Assembly: GCA_035294225.1 (NCBI GenBank)
Contig: DATGLH010000026.1
Coordinates: 1 to 64,000, forward strand
Source of the DNA: Trebonia sp035294225
Lineage (GTDB): Bacteria; Actinomycetota; Actinomycetes; Streptosporangiales; Streptosporangiaceae
Reading direction: 5' to 3'
Length of the DNA stretch: 64,000 bases
Positions 8,283 to 16,645 of this stretch are shown here, piece after piece. The translations under genes were made by a program, and so were the position numbers. Every line of letters starts with the position of its first letter. Within the stretch, counting starts at the first letter, position 1. Under the pieces are notes generated by a model. It was not told the origin of the DNA. It searched no databases and was given only the letters and a program-made list of their open reading frames with translations.

Positions 8283-8852
8283 GCGGCTGGGCGCGAAAAT
8301 TTACCGCGCCTTGATCATGCTGCCGTCTGAGCGCTGCGCCCGCGGGCTCGAGCCCGCAGGTCCCGTGCCCGGCCCGGCAGACGCCCGACACGGGCTTGAG
8401 CTTGGAGCGCGGTCCAGGGTTTAGGACGCGCCGGCGATTACGTTGCGGTTTCCGGTGCTGGCGTGCCGCGGTGCCGCCGGGGGCGCGCCGCTCTTTCTGG
8501 GGCGGTGGGCCACAGCCCCGGGGCTTTTCTGGGGCGGTGGGGCACAGCCCCGGGAAGAGTGGGGCGATGGGCCACCGCCCCCGGACGTCCCGGCGCCGCC
8601 GCGCCGCCGGAACCGGACGCAAGAGCTTAAATTACGCAATACGGTCAGGGTGCGTGACGCCGCCCCGCCCGCGGCACGCCCGGGGCCCGGTCCAGCGCAT
8701 CACGCCCGGCCCGGGCCGTTCGGGTTTCCAGCCGGGGCCTGCTCGTTGCGTGGCGGCACAGCGCCCCGGTTGCACTCGCGCAACGGCCCCTCGGGCCAGG
8801 GGACGGTGTGGTCGGCGCCGGCTTGGGGAAGCTGGCGGGCCAGCGGCGAGGG
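8283..8852. other. Gene-poor stretch upstream of sortase
   Basis: No credible gene. It holds a 16-bp perfect palindrome (8342-8357, GCGGGCTC/GAGCCCGC), a three-copy tandem hairpin repeat (8494-8585) and a GC-rich tail leading to the stop of the enolase-superfamily gene at 8853. The sortase promoter should lie near 8283-8330, where the sequence is AT-richer, but I see no clear -35/-10 pair. Confidence 0.5.
8494..8585. repeat. Tandem palindromic repeat, three units
   Basis: Three units of period about 32 bp begin at 8494, 8526 and 8558. Each contains GGGGC, a GTGG/CCAC-like centre and GCCCC, so each unit can fold as a hairpin. Units 1 and 2 are nearly identical (TTTCTGGGGCGGTGGG start). The third is diverged, with GGGGCGATGG. 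They may act as terminators or as a repeat family in this genome. Confidence 0.65.
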
Positions 8853-10001
8853 TTACGAAACCACGCCCAGCACAGCCGAGTTGATGAGCTCCCAGTCGAC
8901 CTCGGCGCCCAGCCCGGGGCCGGCCGGGGCATGCACGTTGCCCTCGGCGTCCACCCGGAACGGCTCGGTCAGGCCGTACCCGAAGTGGTCCAGGCTGTGG
9001 TCGCCCGTCCGGTTGAACGCCAGCACCTCGAGCCAGTCGCAGTTGTCGATGGCCATCATCACATGGCGGGCCGCGACGTTGTTCAGCGCATTGTAGGAAT
9101 CGTGCACCTCGCAGTTCATGCCGAACGCCTCGGCCAGGTGCGCGATCTTCATCAGCCCCGTGATGCCGCCCTTGATGACGACGTCGCCGCGCAGGAAGTC
9201 CGTCGCGCCGGCGGTGATCCACGGCGGCAGCGCCGTCAGGCCGCCCGGGGTGATCTCGGTGGCGAGCAGCGGGATGGACAGGTGCCGGGCGAGGCGCTGA
9301 TAGCCGTGGATGTCCTGGTCGGGCAGCGGGTCCTCGTACCAGAAGTAACCGAGGTCCTGAATGGCCTGGCCGACCCGCAGTGCGTCCGGGTAGGAGTAGC
9401 CCCACGACGAGTCGAGCATCAGCGTCATGTCCTCGCCGACGGCTGACCGCACGGCTTCGCAGGCCGAGATGTCGAAGCCGGCCGGCGGCGCGGCGCCCGG
9501 CGGCAGCCACGGACCGCGCGGCGGGTGCAGCTTGTATCCCCGCCAGCCCTGCTCGCGCCAGTAGACGGCCTCATCGGCGTACTCCTGCGGAGTCGTGTGA
9601 TGCGCCGAGGAGAAGTAAGCGGGTATCCGGTCCCGGCATGTCCCGAGCAGCCGGTGCACCGGCAGCCCGGCGGCCTTGCCGGCGATGTCCCACAGCGCGA
9701 TGTCGACGGTGCCCACGGCGTGCGGGCTGAGGTAGTGCACCAGGCCGGTCATCCGCCGCCAGTGCGCCCCGATGTCCAGCGGGTCCGCGCCGGCGAGCCA
9801 CGGCTTGACGACGGTGACGATCTGCTGCGCGATCGCGACCGGGCCGGGGCCGGGCCGGGACAGGAAGCTGTTGCCCTCGATTCCCTCGTCGGTCCTCACC
9901 CGCAGGACTCCCAGCGGCTGCCGCCCGCCGCCGGGGCCGAACGAGGCGGCCCCGGCGGCGGTCCGCTCATGAAGGACGACTGATATATCGGTGATCCGCA
10001 C
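8853..10001 (-). CDS. Mandelate racemase/muconate lactonizing enzyme family protein (enolase superfamily)
   Basis: A 382-residue enzyme with an N-terminal capping domain and a C-terminal beta-alpha barrel. Metal-ligand candidates are the Asp in LDSSWGY, the Glu in WYEDPLPDQD and the Glu in LLATEIT. The general-base dyad is the Asp in LRGDVVIKGGIT with the His in EVHDSYN, as in the mandelate racemase subgroup. The opposite-face motif is YKLHPP (K-x-H) instead of the usual K-x-K. The chemistry is proton abstraction next to a carboxylate, probably dehydration of a sugar acid; the exact substrate is unknown. GTG 10001 is chosen because VRITDISVV is the usual family opening; GAGGG sits very close upstream. 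It lies downstream of the sugar transporter on the same strand, separated by repeat copy B. Confidence 0.88.
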   Translation of the reverse strand: MRITDISVVLHERTAAGAASFGPGGGRQPLGVLRVRTDEGIEGNSFLSRPGPGPVAIAQQIVTVVKPWLAGADPLDIGAHWRRMTGLVHYLSPHAVGTVDIALWDIAGKAAGLPVHRLLGTCRDRIPAYFSSAHHTTPQEYADEAVYWREQGWRGYKLHPPRGPWLPPGAAPPAGFDISACEAVRSAVGEDMTLMLDSSWGYSYPDALRVGQAIQDLGYFWYEDPLPDQDIHGYQRLARHLSIPLLATEITPGGLTALPPWITAGATDFLRGDVVIKGGITGLMKIAHLAEAFGMNCEVHDSYNALNNVAARHVMMAIDNCDWLEVLAFNRTGDHSLDHFGYGLTEPFRVDAEGNVHAPAGPGLGAEVDWELINSAVLGVVS

Positions 10002-10010
10002 GCCCTCACA

Positions 10011-10191
10011 CGCTACTCTCCCGCCGCCGGAACGCCAGGGCAGGCGACGCGCGCCGGGGCGCCGCGCTAGCGGGTGACGACGGCCAGCGGGGAGCGGCCC
10101 GGTCTGGGGGCTCAGCGCGGCTGAACGGAACGCGGGCACCTTGAGCGCGCTGCCGGAGGAGGCCGCGCCGACGCTTCTTGCTGTTATCATC
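10011..10191. repeat. Dispersed repeat element, copy B
   Basis: Same end blocks as copy A (6843-7349): 10011-10058 on the left and 10167-10191 on the right, in the same order and orientation. The interior is only 108 bp. The copy fills most of the gap between the sugar permease stop (10223) and the enolase-superfamily start (10001). Confidence 0.7.
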
Positions 10192-10222
10192 GGCTGGTTC
10201 CCCTCTGGGGCGGCCCGGGCCG

Positions 10223-11089
10223 CTAGGTGCCGCTCAGCGCGCCGGCGGCCAGGCCGTGCACGAGGTAGCGCTGGAACGCGAGGTACAGCGCGACGACCGG
10301 GACCGCGCTGACCAGCGCGGCTGCCATCAGGTCGCCGTACAGCGGCTGGGCGCCGAAGCCCTCCGCCTGGGCCAGGCCGAACTGCTCCAGCGTCACCGCC
10401 ACGGTCTGGTTCTGCAGCGCGCTGGCGAACAGGACGTCATTCCACCCCACCAGGAACGCGAACACCAGGCTCACCACCATGGCGGGGGCCATCAGCGGCG
10501 CGACCACCCAGCGCAGCGCGCCCAGCCTGGTGCACCCGTCCACCATGGCGGCCTCTTCCAGGTCCCGCGGCAGGCCGCGCAGGTACACGAAGCAGACCAC
10601 GGTGGCCAGCGGCAGCCCGAACGTCATGTAGACGGCGATGATCGCGGGGAAGCCGCCGATCAGGCGGACACCCAGGATTCCCTGGATGCCGGCCAGCATG
10701 ATGTACAGCGGCAGCAGCAGCGCGAGGCCGGGGACCGACTGGCTGCCGAGCAGCGAGTACAGCAGCGGCTTCCTGGCGCGGAAGCTCAGCCTGGCGAGGG
10801 GGTAGGCGGCGCCCACGCCGAGGATGACCGCCAGGGCCGCCGAGATCCCCGCGATGATGACGCTGTTGACGATGCCCCGGGCGATCGGCGCGGCCGACCA
10901 CATGTCGGCGAAGTTGCGCAGCGTCAGGTGCCGCACGCCCGCGCCGCCCAGGGCGACCGTGGAGTTGGGGCTCAGCGCGAGGACGATCAGGTAGAGCACG
11001 GGCACGGCGATGAAGACGAGCAGCACGGTCACGCCCGCCCGGGACACCAGGGGCGGGAGCAGCCGGTCCGCGCGGTGCCTGCTCCTCAT
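10223..11089 (-). CDS. Carbohydrate ABC transporter permease (MalG type)
   Basis: A 288-residue inner-membrane permease with about six helices. The EAA loop near residue 175-200 (LPRDLEEAAMVDGCTRLGALRWVVAPLMAP) is canonical for the CUT1 sugar family, where it contacts the ATPase. It would pair with the MalF-type permease at 11086-12117, whose stop overlaps this ATG (ATGA), and with the lipoprotein at 12114. No sugar ATPase is nearby. Actinomycete CUT1 importers commonly share one multitask ATPase (MsiK) encoded elsewhere, so this is expected. It is the last gene of the transporter operon. Confidence 0.9.
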   Translation of the reverse strand: MRSRHRADRLLPPLVSRAGVTVLLVFIAVPVLYLIVLALSPNSTVALGGAGVRHLTLRNFADMWSAAPIARGIVNSVIIAGISAALAVILGVGAAYPLARLSFRARKPLLYSLLGSQSVPGLALLLPLYIMLAGIQGILGVRLIGGFPAIIAVYMTFGLPLATVVCFVYLRGLPRDLEEAAMVDGCTRLGALRWVVAPLMAPAMVVSLVFAFLVGWNDVLFASALQNQTVAVTLEQFGLAQAEGFGAQPLYGDLMAAALVSAVPVVALYLAFQRYLVHGLAAGALSGT

Positions 11090-12117
11090 GCCGCGGCCCT
11101 CCTCGCCGGGCGGAACCGGACGACCCAGAGGTAGACCGCCGCCGGGACCGCCAGCAGCAGCACGTTGAAGACCGCGGTCGCCGACGCGATCCCGAAGTCG
11201 AAGCCGTTGAACGCGATGTAGTAGATGTTGACCGGCAGCGTGACCGTAGCGGCGGGCCGGGTGTTGCCGAACATGATGTACGGCAGCGTGAAGTTACCGA
11301 AGTGGAACAGCGTCGACAGCGCGAACGCGAGCGCGTAGATGCCCTTCAGCTGCGGTATCACAACGTACCTGAGCCTGGCCCACCAGCCCGCGCCGTCGAC
11401 GGTGGCGGCCTCGAGCTGGTCCCGGGGGATCGCCTGCAGCCCGGCCAGCAGCAGCAGGTAGATGAACGGCCACACCTCCCATACCTCGGTGAAGGTCATC
11501 GCCCAGAACGCGTTCGGCCCGATCAGCCAGAAGGTGCTGACCGGGGCGATGTGCAGCGCGGCGAGCAGCCGGTCGACCGCTCCGGAGTTGTCGTGGAAGG
11601 CGAGCTGCGCGAGCAGCGCGACCACGAACCCGGGGATGACGTAGGGCAGCAGGTAGACCGACCGGAGCAGCGCCCGGCCCCGGAAGGAGTGGTAGACGCT
11701 CAGCGCGGCGAAGAAGGCGATCGGCGTGGACGCCACCGTGGCGAGCACGGAGAACTTGACGCTGATCCACACCGACTCCAGCACCGAGACGCCGAGCACG
11801 TTCGGCCCGGTGAGCCCCGTCTCATAGTTGCCGAGCCCGGCGAACGGCGCGGTCGCCCAGCTCGCGATGTTGCCCGAGCCGATGCGCAGGAAGCTGGTCC
11901 AGACGACGATGACCAGGGGTATCCCGACGATCAGCGCGAAGAACAGCGTCCCCGGCGCGACCAGCCAGACCGCCGGCTCCCGCCGCCGGGGCCGCCGGGG
12001 CCACCAGGGCCACCAGGGGCGCCGGGGGCGCCGGGGGCGGGCGGCGATCCCGCCGCCCGCCCCCGGCGGCCCGGCCTTGGCAGCGGTCAGCCCGGCCGCG
12101 GTATCAGGCTGGCTCAC
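11086..12117 (-). CDS. Carbohydrate ABC transporter permease (MalF type) with Pro/Arg/Trp-rich N-terminus
   Basis: A 343-residue permease of the CUT1 family with six predicted helices and EAA loop LEAATVDGAGWWARLRYVVIPQL. Residues about 26-48 are an unusual low-complexity run of Arg, Pro and Trp, encoded by short imperfect repeats of a CCN-GGN type at 11985-12040. It lies before the first helix and is presumably cytoplasmic. GTG 12117 overlaps the binding-protein stop (GTGA), which supports this start. Substrate is probably a sugar, oligosaccharide or uronate, judging from the neighbouring enolase, oxidoreductase and cupin genes. The repeat-encoded extension may vary between strains. Confidence 0.9.
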   Translation of the reverse strand: MSQPDTAAGLTAAKAGPPGAGGGIAARPRRPRRPWWPWWPRRPRRREPAVWLVAPGTLFFALIVGIPLVIVVWTSFLRIGSGNIASWATAPFAGLGNYETGLTGPNVLGVSVLESVWISVKFSVLATVASTPIAFFAALSVYHSFRGRALLRSVYLLPYVIPGFVVALLAQLAFHDNSGAVDRLLAALHIAPVSTFWLIGPNAFWAMTFTEVWEVWPFIYLLLLAGLQAIPRDQLEAATVDGAGWWARLRYVVIPQLKGIYALAFALSTLFHFGNFTLPYIMFGNTRPAATVTLPVNIYYIAFNGFDFGIASATAVFNVLLLAVPAAVYLWVVRFRPARRAAA

Positions 12118-13496
12118 GAGCCGCTCAGGTGCGACTGCACCACCGAGTTCTCGGCCTGCAGCTGGCTCAGCACGAACGGATCGCTGTAACGCTGGCCGGT
12201 GGCGAGCTGCTGGGCTTCCTGGCCGATCACGTGCAGGACACCGGTCTCGATGTAGCTCCACGCGGGGGTGTAGTCGGTGGGCGTGGAGTTCTCCTCCGCC
12301 TCGATGAACGGGACGGTCGCGGGATAGGCCTTCTCGACCTCGGCTATCCCGGCCTTGGTGACCGGCATCCAGCCCATGATCTTGAACTGCTCGAGCTGCG
12401 CCGCGGGCGAGGTGCTGATCTGGATGAACTTCAGCGCGAGCGGCACGTTCTTGTAGTACCTGGCGATGTCGTAGTAGTTGCCGGAGACGATCGACTCGGC
12501 GGGCTGGCCGCCGGGCGGCCGCGAGCTCATGCCGTACGGCACGTTCGGCATCGGCGCGAACGCCACGTCGTCCGCGACCGGGGTGCCCGCCGCCTCCTGC
12601 GCCAGGCTGTAGGCGGCGTCCATCATCATCCCGGTCTTGCCCGCGAGGAACGCGGCCGTCTCCTGCGAGGCTTCCCAGGTCAGGTCCGCCTTCGGCACGA
12701 CATGCCAGGTGTCCTCGAGCCCGAAGTAGAACCTCAGCGCGGCCTGAAGCTGCGGCGAGGTGAGGTCGGCCCTGGTGCCGTTCGCGGCCAGGAAGTCGCC
12801 GCCGTCCTGCTCCATGTACGACCACACCGGCTTCCACGGGCCGTAGGGGTCGGCGGGCGAGAAGCCGGCGCCTGCCACGCCCGGGTCGGCCTTCTGGATC
12901 GCCTGCGCGTCCGCGACGAACTGCGACCAGGTGACCGGCGGTGAGGTGATGCCGGCCTTCGCCAGCAGCGCCTTGTTGTAGGCCAGCACGAACGGGATCG
13001 ACTCGAACGGGATGCCGATGTCGTGGCTGTTGTCCGGCCCGGACATCGTGAGCTGCTTCTGCACGAAGTTCGGCTGGCCGCCGACCTGGTTCCAGTCGCT
13101 GGCCGTGAACGTGTAGAAGTCGTGCAGCGAGCTGGCGGTGCCGTTGAACGACGAGCCGATGGACCAGACATCGGGGCCGCTGCCGCTGGCGGCCGCCTGC
13201 TCGAGCTCCTGGGAGAGGGTGACCGCGCTGGAGGAGTAGACCCACTGGATCGTGGAGCCGGTCTCCTTGTGGAAGAGGTTCGCTATGTAGTTGTAATACT
13301 CCTTGTAGTTGTTGAGCTGCGTGCCATAAGGCGCCTGGGTGTAGACGGTCAGGGTCTGGCCGGACAGGCTGGCCGCCGGGCCGCCGGAACCAGAGGAGCT
13401 GCTGCCGCAGCCGGCGGCGGCCGCGGCGGCCGCCGCCGCGAGCGCGCCGATGGCCAGTGCCCGATGCCGCCCCTTCGCGCCATCCCTGAAGATCAT
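12114..13496 (-). CDS. Carbohydrate ABC transporter substrate-binding lipoprotein
   Basis: A 460-residue lipoprotein. The signal peptide ends in an Ala run with lipobox AAGC, followed by GSSSSGSGG. The mature part has the family 1 (MalE-like) organisation: TLTVYTQAPYGTQ at the start, GIPFESIPFVLAYNKALLAKAG in the middle, and GKTGMMMDAAYSLAQEAAG plus a late SPAAQLEQFKIMGWMPVTKAG segment. It captures a carbohydrate for the two permeases that follow. ATG 13496 has AAGGAG 7-8 nt upstream. The promoter carries a strong inverted repeat just after the -10 element (13520-13546), so the operon is likely repressed by a LacI-type or similar regulator and induced by the sugar. Confidence 0.9.
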   Translation of the reverse strand: MIFRDGAKGRHRALAIGALAAAAAAAAAGCGSSSSGSGGPAASLSGQTLTVYTQAPYGTQLNNYKEYYNYIANLFHKETGSTIQWVYSSSAVTLSQELEQAAASGSGPDVWSIGSSFNGTASSLHDFYTFTASDWNQVGGQPNFVQKQLTMSGPDNSHDIGIPFESIPFVLAYNKALLAKAGITSPPVTWSQFVADAQAIQKADPGVAGAGFSPADPYGPWKPVWSYMEQDGGDFLAANGTRADLTSPQLQAALRFYFGLEDTWHVVPKADLTWEASQETAAFLAGKTGMMMDAAYSLAQEAAGTPVADDVAFAPMPNVPYGMSSRPPGGQPAESIVSGNYYDIARYYKNVPLALKFIQISTSPAAQLEQFKIMGWMPVTKAGIAEVEKAYPATVPFIEAEENSTPTDYTPAWSYIETGVLHVIGQEAQQLATGQRYSDPFVLSQLQAENSVVQSHLSGS

Positions 13497-13519
13497 GACG
13501 GTCTCCTTCGGCCCACCCG

Positions 13520-13546
13520 AAACTTTCGAAATTCATTCGAAAGTTT
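13520..13546. promoter_or_regulatory. Operator-like inverted repeat of the sugar transporter operon
   Basis: Perfect 11-bp arms (AACTTTCGAA plus one flanking A-T pair on each side) flank a 5-bp spacer. It starts about 8 bp downstream of the -10 element and ends 24 bp before the start codon, a classical repressor position. The half-site TCGAAAGTTT recurs at 16646-16658 before the oxidoreductase gene. Boxes of the CGAAACTTTCG type are known from Streptomyces sugar-hydrolase promoters. Confidence 0.7.
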
Positions 13547-13553
13547 TACCAGG

Positions 13554-13583
13554 AGACTAATCATTTTGATAGGAGGGGGACAA
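13554..13583 (-). promoter_or_regulatory. Probable sigma-70-type promoter of the sugar transporter operon
   Basis: On the minus strand TTGTCC (13583-13578) and TAGTCT (13559-13554) are separated by 18 bp. The -10 lies inside ATGATTAGTCTCC, which recurs with one change (ATGATTAGTGTCC) at 16670-16682. This repetition in front of a related gene supports a real promoter. Confidence 0.55.
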
Positions 13584-13778
13584 GACCGCGTGATTACATA
13601 TTGGCAAATGATTTCACCAAGCCCCGCCGCCGCGGGCACCGCCGCACGCCCGCATCACCATGATCATGTAAGATTTCCAGTCCTATAGCAAGATTTTTCT
13701 TCATGGTGAAATATTTTTCGCCATCAGGTGCTGGCCTGCGGCCTGCGGGCCGCTCAGCCGCTGCGGCCCGCGGGCCGC

Positions 13779-14555
13779 TCAGCCGGCGCGCACGGCGCGC
13801 GACGCCGGGTACGTGGTGAGCCGGCCGCACATCCCGTAGCCCCGCTCCCCCGCGGGCCGCTCGATCCGCCACAGGGCCGCCGCGTCCAGGTGCCCGGGAA
13901 CGCCCGCGCCGATCGCGTCCAGGTGCTCGCCGGTCAGCTCCGCGGCCGCCAGCGCGCCCGCGCGCCACAGGTCCCGCCAGCCGGCCGCGCGGCCGCCCGC
14001 CAGCCGGAGCGCGGCGGCGTAGAAGCCGTCCAGCGCGCCGGGCCCCTTCTCCGCCACCTGCTCGCGCAGCGCCAGATAGCCCTCGACCGCCAGCGCGGCG
14101 CGCCGCCGCGCGGCCGCCGCCAGGTCAGCGCCGGGCCCGGCCGCGCCCAGGGAGGCGGCGCGGGCATAGGCGGCCGGGTCCGCCAGCACCTTTGCCGGGA
14201 AGGTGAGCACCGCGTCCCCGTGCTCCGGCAGGCCGGCGTTCTGCATCACGACGAGCAGCCGCAGCTCACCGTCGTTGACCAGGCGATGGATGGTGCCCGG
14301 GGTGAACCACAGGCAGTCGCCGGGGCGCAGCGGCGTCTCGGCGTACCCCGCCCCGGACAGGGTCTGCAGCCGCCCGGCGCCGGACAGCACCACGTACCCC
14401 TCGGCCGACGCCAGGTGGACGTGCGCCGAGCCGCCGGGCAGCCCGTCCGGCGCCGCCCAGTCGTAGACATCGAGCACCGTCACCGCGGTCGCGCCCGGGA
14501 ACGCCGCGGCAGCGGACCCGGCGCCGGGGGCGGAGCCACGCGCACGTTCGGACAT
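13779..14555 (-). CDS. Cupin-domain protein
   Basis: A 258-residue protein with one cupin barrel in residues about 20-125. Metal-binding motif 1 is HVHLASAEGYVVLSG (His, His, Glu) and motif 2 is PGDCLWFTPGTIHRLVN (His). The C-terminal 130 residues are Ala-rich and helical, with no recognised fold. Cupins of this sort act as isomerases, dioxygenases or sensors of sugars, and this one is likely cytosolic. It is the last gene of a three-gene operon behind the DUF6807 protein (gap 3 bp) and the Gfo/Idh/MocA oxidoreductase, so a part in sugar-acid metabolism is likely, but the reaction is unknown. ATG 14555 has GAGG directly before it, an unusually short spacing. Confidence 0.8.
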   Translation of the reverse strand: MSERARGSAPGAGSAAAAFPGATAVTVLDVYDWAAPDGLPGGSAHVHLASAEGYVVLSGAGRLQTLSGAGYAETPLRPGDCLWFTPGTIHRLVNDGELRLLVVMQNAGLPEHGDAVLTFPAKVLADPAAYARAASLGAAGPGADLAAAARRRAALAVEGYLALREQVAEKGPGALDGFYAAALRLAGGRAAGWRDLWRAGALAAAELTGEHLDAIGAGVPGHLDAAALWRIERPAGERGYGMCGRLTTYPASRAVRAG

Positions 14556-14558
14556 ACC

Positions 14559-15473
14559 TCAATCATCCCCCTGTGCGAGCAGGTCGCTGGCCTGCGCGGC
14601 GGCGGCCAGCCGGGCGCACCCGTCCGGCCCGAGCTCGCCGTCCGCGACCACGATGTCGTAGCGGAGCGTCAGCGAGGCCCCCGCGGCGAACGGGTAGGCG
14701 GCGGCGAAGAACGGGGCGGGGCACAGGCACGCGTACGGGGTGCTGCGGACGAACCACTGGCTGGGGTAGCTGAAATTCCCCGGATGATCGCGGAACACCA
14801 GCGTGGACCAGCGGCCGTGCCCGTCGTGCCGCCCGGCGAACCCCAGCCACGGCCCGCGCGCGCCCATCAGCTCGTCGCCGCCGGTGCCGTCCTGCGTCAC
14901 CACCGTGCCGCCGGTGAACGAGCGCGGCCCGCGCCAGAACAGGCCGCCGTAGCCGGCGTCCGGCCTGCCCTCCGTGGTGGGGCTGCCGATGGCGATGACG
15001 GCGCCGCTGACGTTGACCAGCGTGGTCTCGAACGCGAGCAGCCACGCCGACTCGGCGGGCCAGGCGGCCGCGGCGATCCGCCGGCGCTCGGCGACCGGCG
15101 TCTGGCCGGACTCGGTCACCCAGGTCAGCCGCTCGCTGAGGCGCACGGCGCCGTCCCTGGCCGCGGCGGCGTCGAACCCGTCGTGCCGCATCGCCCCGTC
15201 GTTGGGCAGCTGGACATAGCGTCCCCGGCGGAACGTGGGGCCGCCCCAGAAGTTCTCCGTGCCGACGTTCGGCAGCGACAGGGCGATGCCCTTGTGCCAG
15301 ACGTGGTCGTGCGGGCGGTATACGGTGACCGTGTCGCCCGCCAGGGTGCGGACGGGGTGGAAGAACGGGCGCGGCGACTCCAGCTGCGGGTCGTCCGGCA
15401 GGTACACGTAGCGGAACAGCTCGCGGTCGCCCCACAGGGCGCTGACCGCGGTATCGCCGTGCCGCAGGGACAT
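14559..15473 (-). CDS. DUF6807 (PmoA-like) family protein
   Basis: A 304-residue protein of the DUF6807 family, often mislabelled methane oxygenase PmoA. Diagnostic segments are RPFFHPVRTLAGDTVTVYRPHDHVWHKG near the N-terminus, ENFWGGPTF, and the late SYPSQWFVRSTPYACLCPAPFF. There are no membrane helices, so it is not a particulate monooxygenase subunit. Family members occur next to Gfo/Idh/MocA oxidoreductases and sugar transporters in carbohydrate loci, and a role in sugar-derivative breakdown is inferred from that. The ATG overlaps the oxidoreductase stop by one base (TGATG), and the cupin follows 3 bp after its stop. Several conserved His residues (PHDHVWHKG) could bind metal or sugar. 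Confidence 0.82.
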   Translation of the reverse strand: MSLRHGDTAVSALWGDRELFRYVYLPDDPQLESPRPFFHPVRTLAGDTVTVYRPHDHVWHKGIALSLPNVGTENFWGGPTFRRGRYVQLPNDGAMRHDGFDAAAARDGAVRLSERLTWVTESGQTPVAERRRIAAAAWPAESAWLLAFETTLVNVSGAVIAIGSPTTEGRPDAGYGGLFWRGPRSFTGGTVVTQDGTGGDELMGARGPWLGFAGRHDGHGRWSTLVFRDHPGNFSYPSQWFVRSTPYACLCPAPFFAAAYPFAAGASLTLRYDIVVADGELGPDGCARLAAAAQASDLLAQGDD

Positions 15474-16630
15474 CACCACGGGAGGCCGCCTCCTTTCCCC
15501 GCCGGCGCGGCCCGGCCGGCGTTCCCCGCCGGCGCGGGCCAGCCGGCGTTCATCGCGCCGTAGCACGCCGCGGGCGGCGCGAGGTCGTCCGGGGTCACCG
15601 GGCGCCGGGTGACCGCCGACGCGTAGATGCCGGCGATCAGCGCCATCGTCCGCCGGGCCGAGGCCGGCCCCGCCGGCGGCTGGCGGCCGTCCCGCAGCGC
15701 GGCCAGCACGTGCGCGAACTGCGCGGCGTGCCCGCTGCGGGTGCCGTGCTCGGCGTGCTCCCAGGCGGCGAGCACCTCGCCGGAGTGCCCGGGCGCCGGC
15801 GTGATCCGCCAGTCCTCGTCGCCGTAGCCGTACAGGTGGGTCACCTCCACGGTCGCGCGCTCGAAGTCGAACCGCACGTAGGATTCCTCCCGCGGCGACA
15901 GCACGCTGTTCACCACGGCGGCCACCGCGCCGCCGGCGAACGTCACGTGCGCGAGCGAGGTGTCCTCGGTCTCCACCCGGCGGGCCTGGGTGCGGGCGAT
16001 CGCGGACACCTCGGTCCACTCGCCGAGCACGTCGAGCAGCATGTCCATCTGGTGGATGCCGTGCCCCATCGTCGGGCCGCCGCCCTCGGTCTCCCACCGG
16101 CCGCGCCAGGGCACGTCGAAGTACGCCTGGTCGCGGAACCACAGGGTGTGGCAGATGGCGAGCAGCGGCCGGCCGAGCACGCCGCCGGCGGCCAGGGCCT
16201 TGAGGCGGCGCTGCCCGGATCCGAACCGGTGCTGGAAGACGGTGGCGAACCACGGCGGGCCGGGAGCGGCGGCCGCGAGCTCGTCGAACTCCCGCAGGCT
16301 GAGCGCTGGCGGCTTCTCCACGAGCACGCTCGCCCCCGCCCGCAGGCAGGCGAGCGCGGTGTCGCGGTGGGCGCCCGGCGGCGTGCAGACATGCACGAGA
16401 TCGGGTCGCGCGCGGCTGAGCATGCCGGAAAGATCCCGGTATCCGGCGGGAACCCCGAATTCGGCGCAGAACGGGCCCAGCCGGCTCTCGTCGGTGTCCA
16501 TTGCCGCCACGATCGCGGCGGGCGGGAGCGCGGCTGCTCCGCGGCCGGCGAGCGCCCTGGCGTGCACGCGGGCGATGTTCCCGGTGCCCACGATCGCGAT
16601 CCTGACCGGCTCGGCTCCGGGCACCGGCAC
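15473..16630 (-). CDS. Gfo/Idh/MocA-family NAD(P)-dependent oxidoreductase
   Basis: A 385-residue soluble dehydrogenase. The Rossmann motif IAIVGTGNIARVHARAL begins at residue 10 and the family EKP motif is VLVEKPPALS. The C-terminal alpha/beta domain has GHGIHQMDMLLDVLG. Enzymes of this family oxidise or reduce sugars, inositols and uronates. A longer in-frame GTG exists at 16675, but it would place the operator palindrome (16646-16658) inside the coding region and lacks a ribosome site. GTG 16630 has GGAGG 5-6 nt upstream and is preferred. It is the first gene of the oxidoreductase, DUF6807, cupin operon, probably co-regulated with the sugar transporter through the shared operator. Confidence 0.88.
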   Translation of the reverse strand: MPVPGAEPVRIAIVGTGNIARVHARALAGRGAAALPPAAIVAAMDTDESRLGPFCAEFGVPAGYRDLSGMLSRARPDLVHVCTPPGAHRDTALACLRAGASVLVEKPPALSLREFDELAAAAPGPPWFATVFQHRFGSGQRRLKALAAGGVLGRPLLAICHTLWFRDQAYFDVPWRGRWETEGGGPTMGHGIHQMDMLLDVLGEWTEVSAIARTQARRVETEDTSLAHVTFAGGAVAAVVNSVLSPREESYVRFDFERATVEVTHLYGYGDEDWRITPAPGHSGEVLAAWEHAEHGTRSGHAAQFAHVLAALRDGRQPPAGPASARRTMALIAGIYASAVTRRPVTPDDLAPPAACYGAMNAGWPAPAGNAGRAAPAGKGGGLPW

Positions 16631-16645
16631 GTCCGCCTCCGATGG

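Noticed and set aside
10178..11134. 318-codon plus-strand frame over the MalG-type permease
   Set aside because: It is the antisense shadow of the permease, rich in Gln, Arg and His, with no family match.
14559..15473. Particulate methane monooxygenase subunit (PmoA) reading of the DUF6807 gene
   Set aside because: No membrane helices and no copper-site pattern; the name is a known database mislabel for DUF6807.
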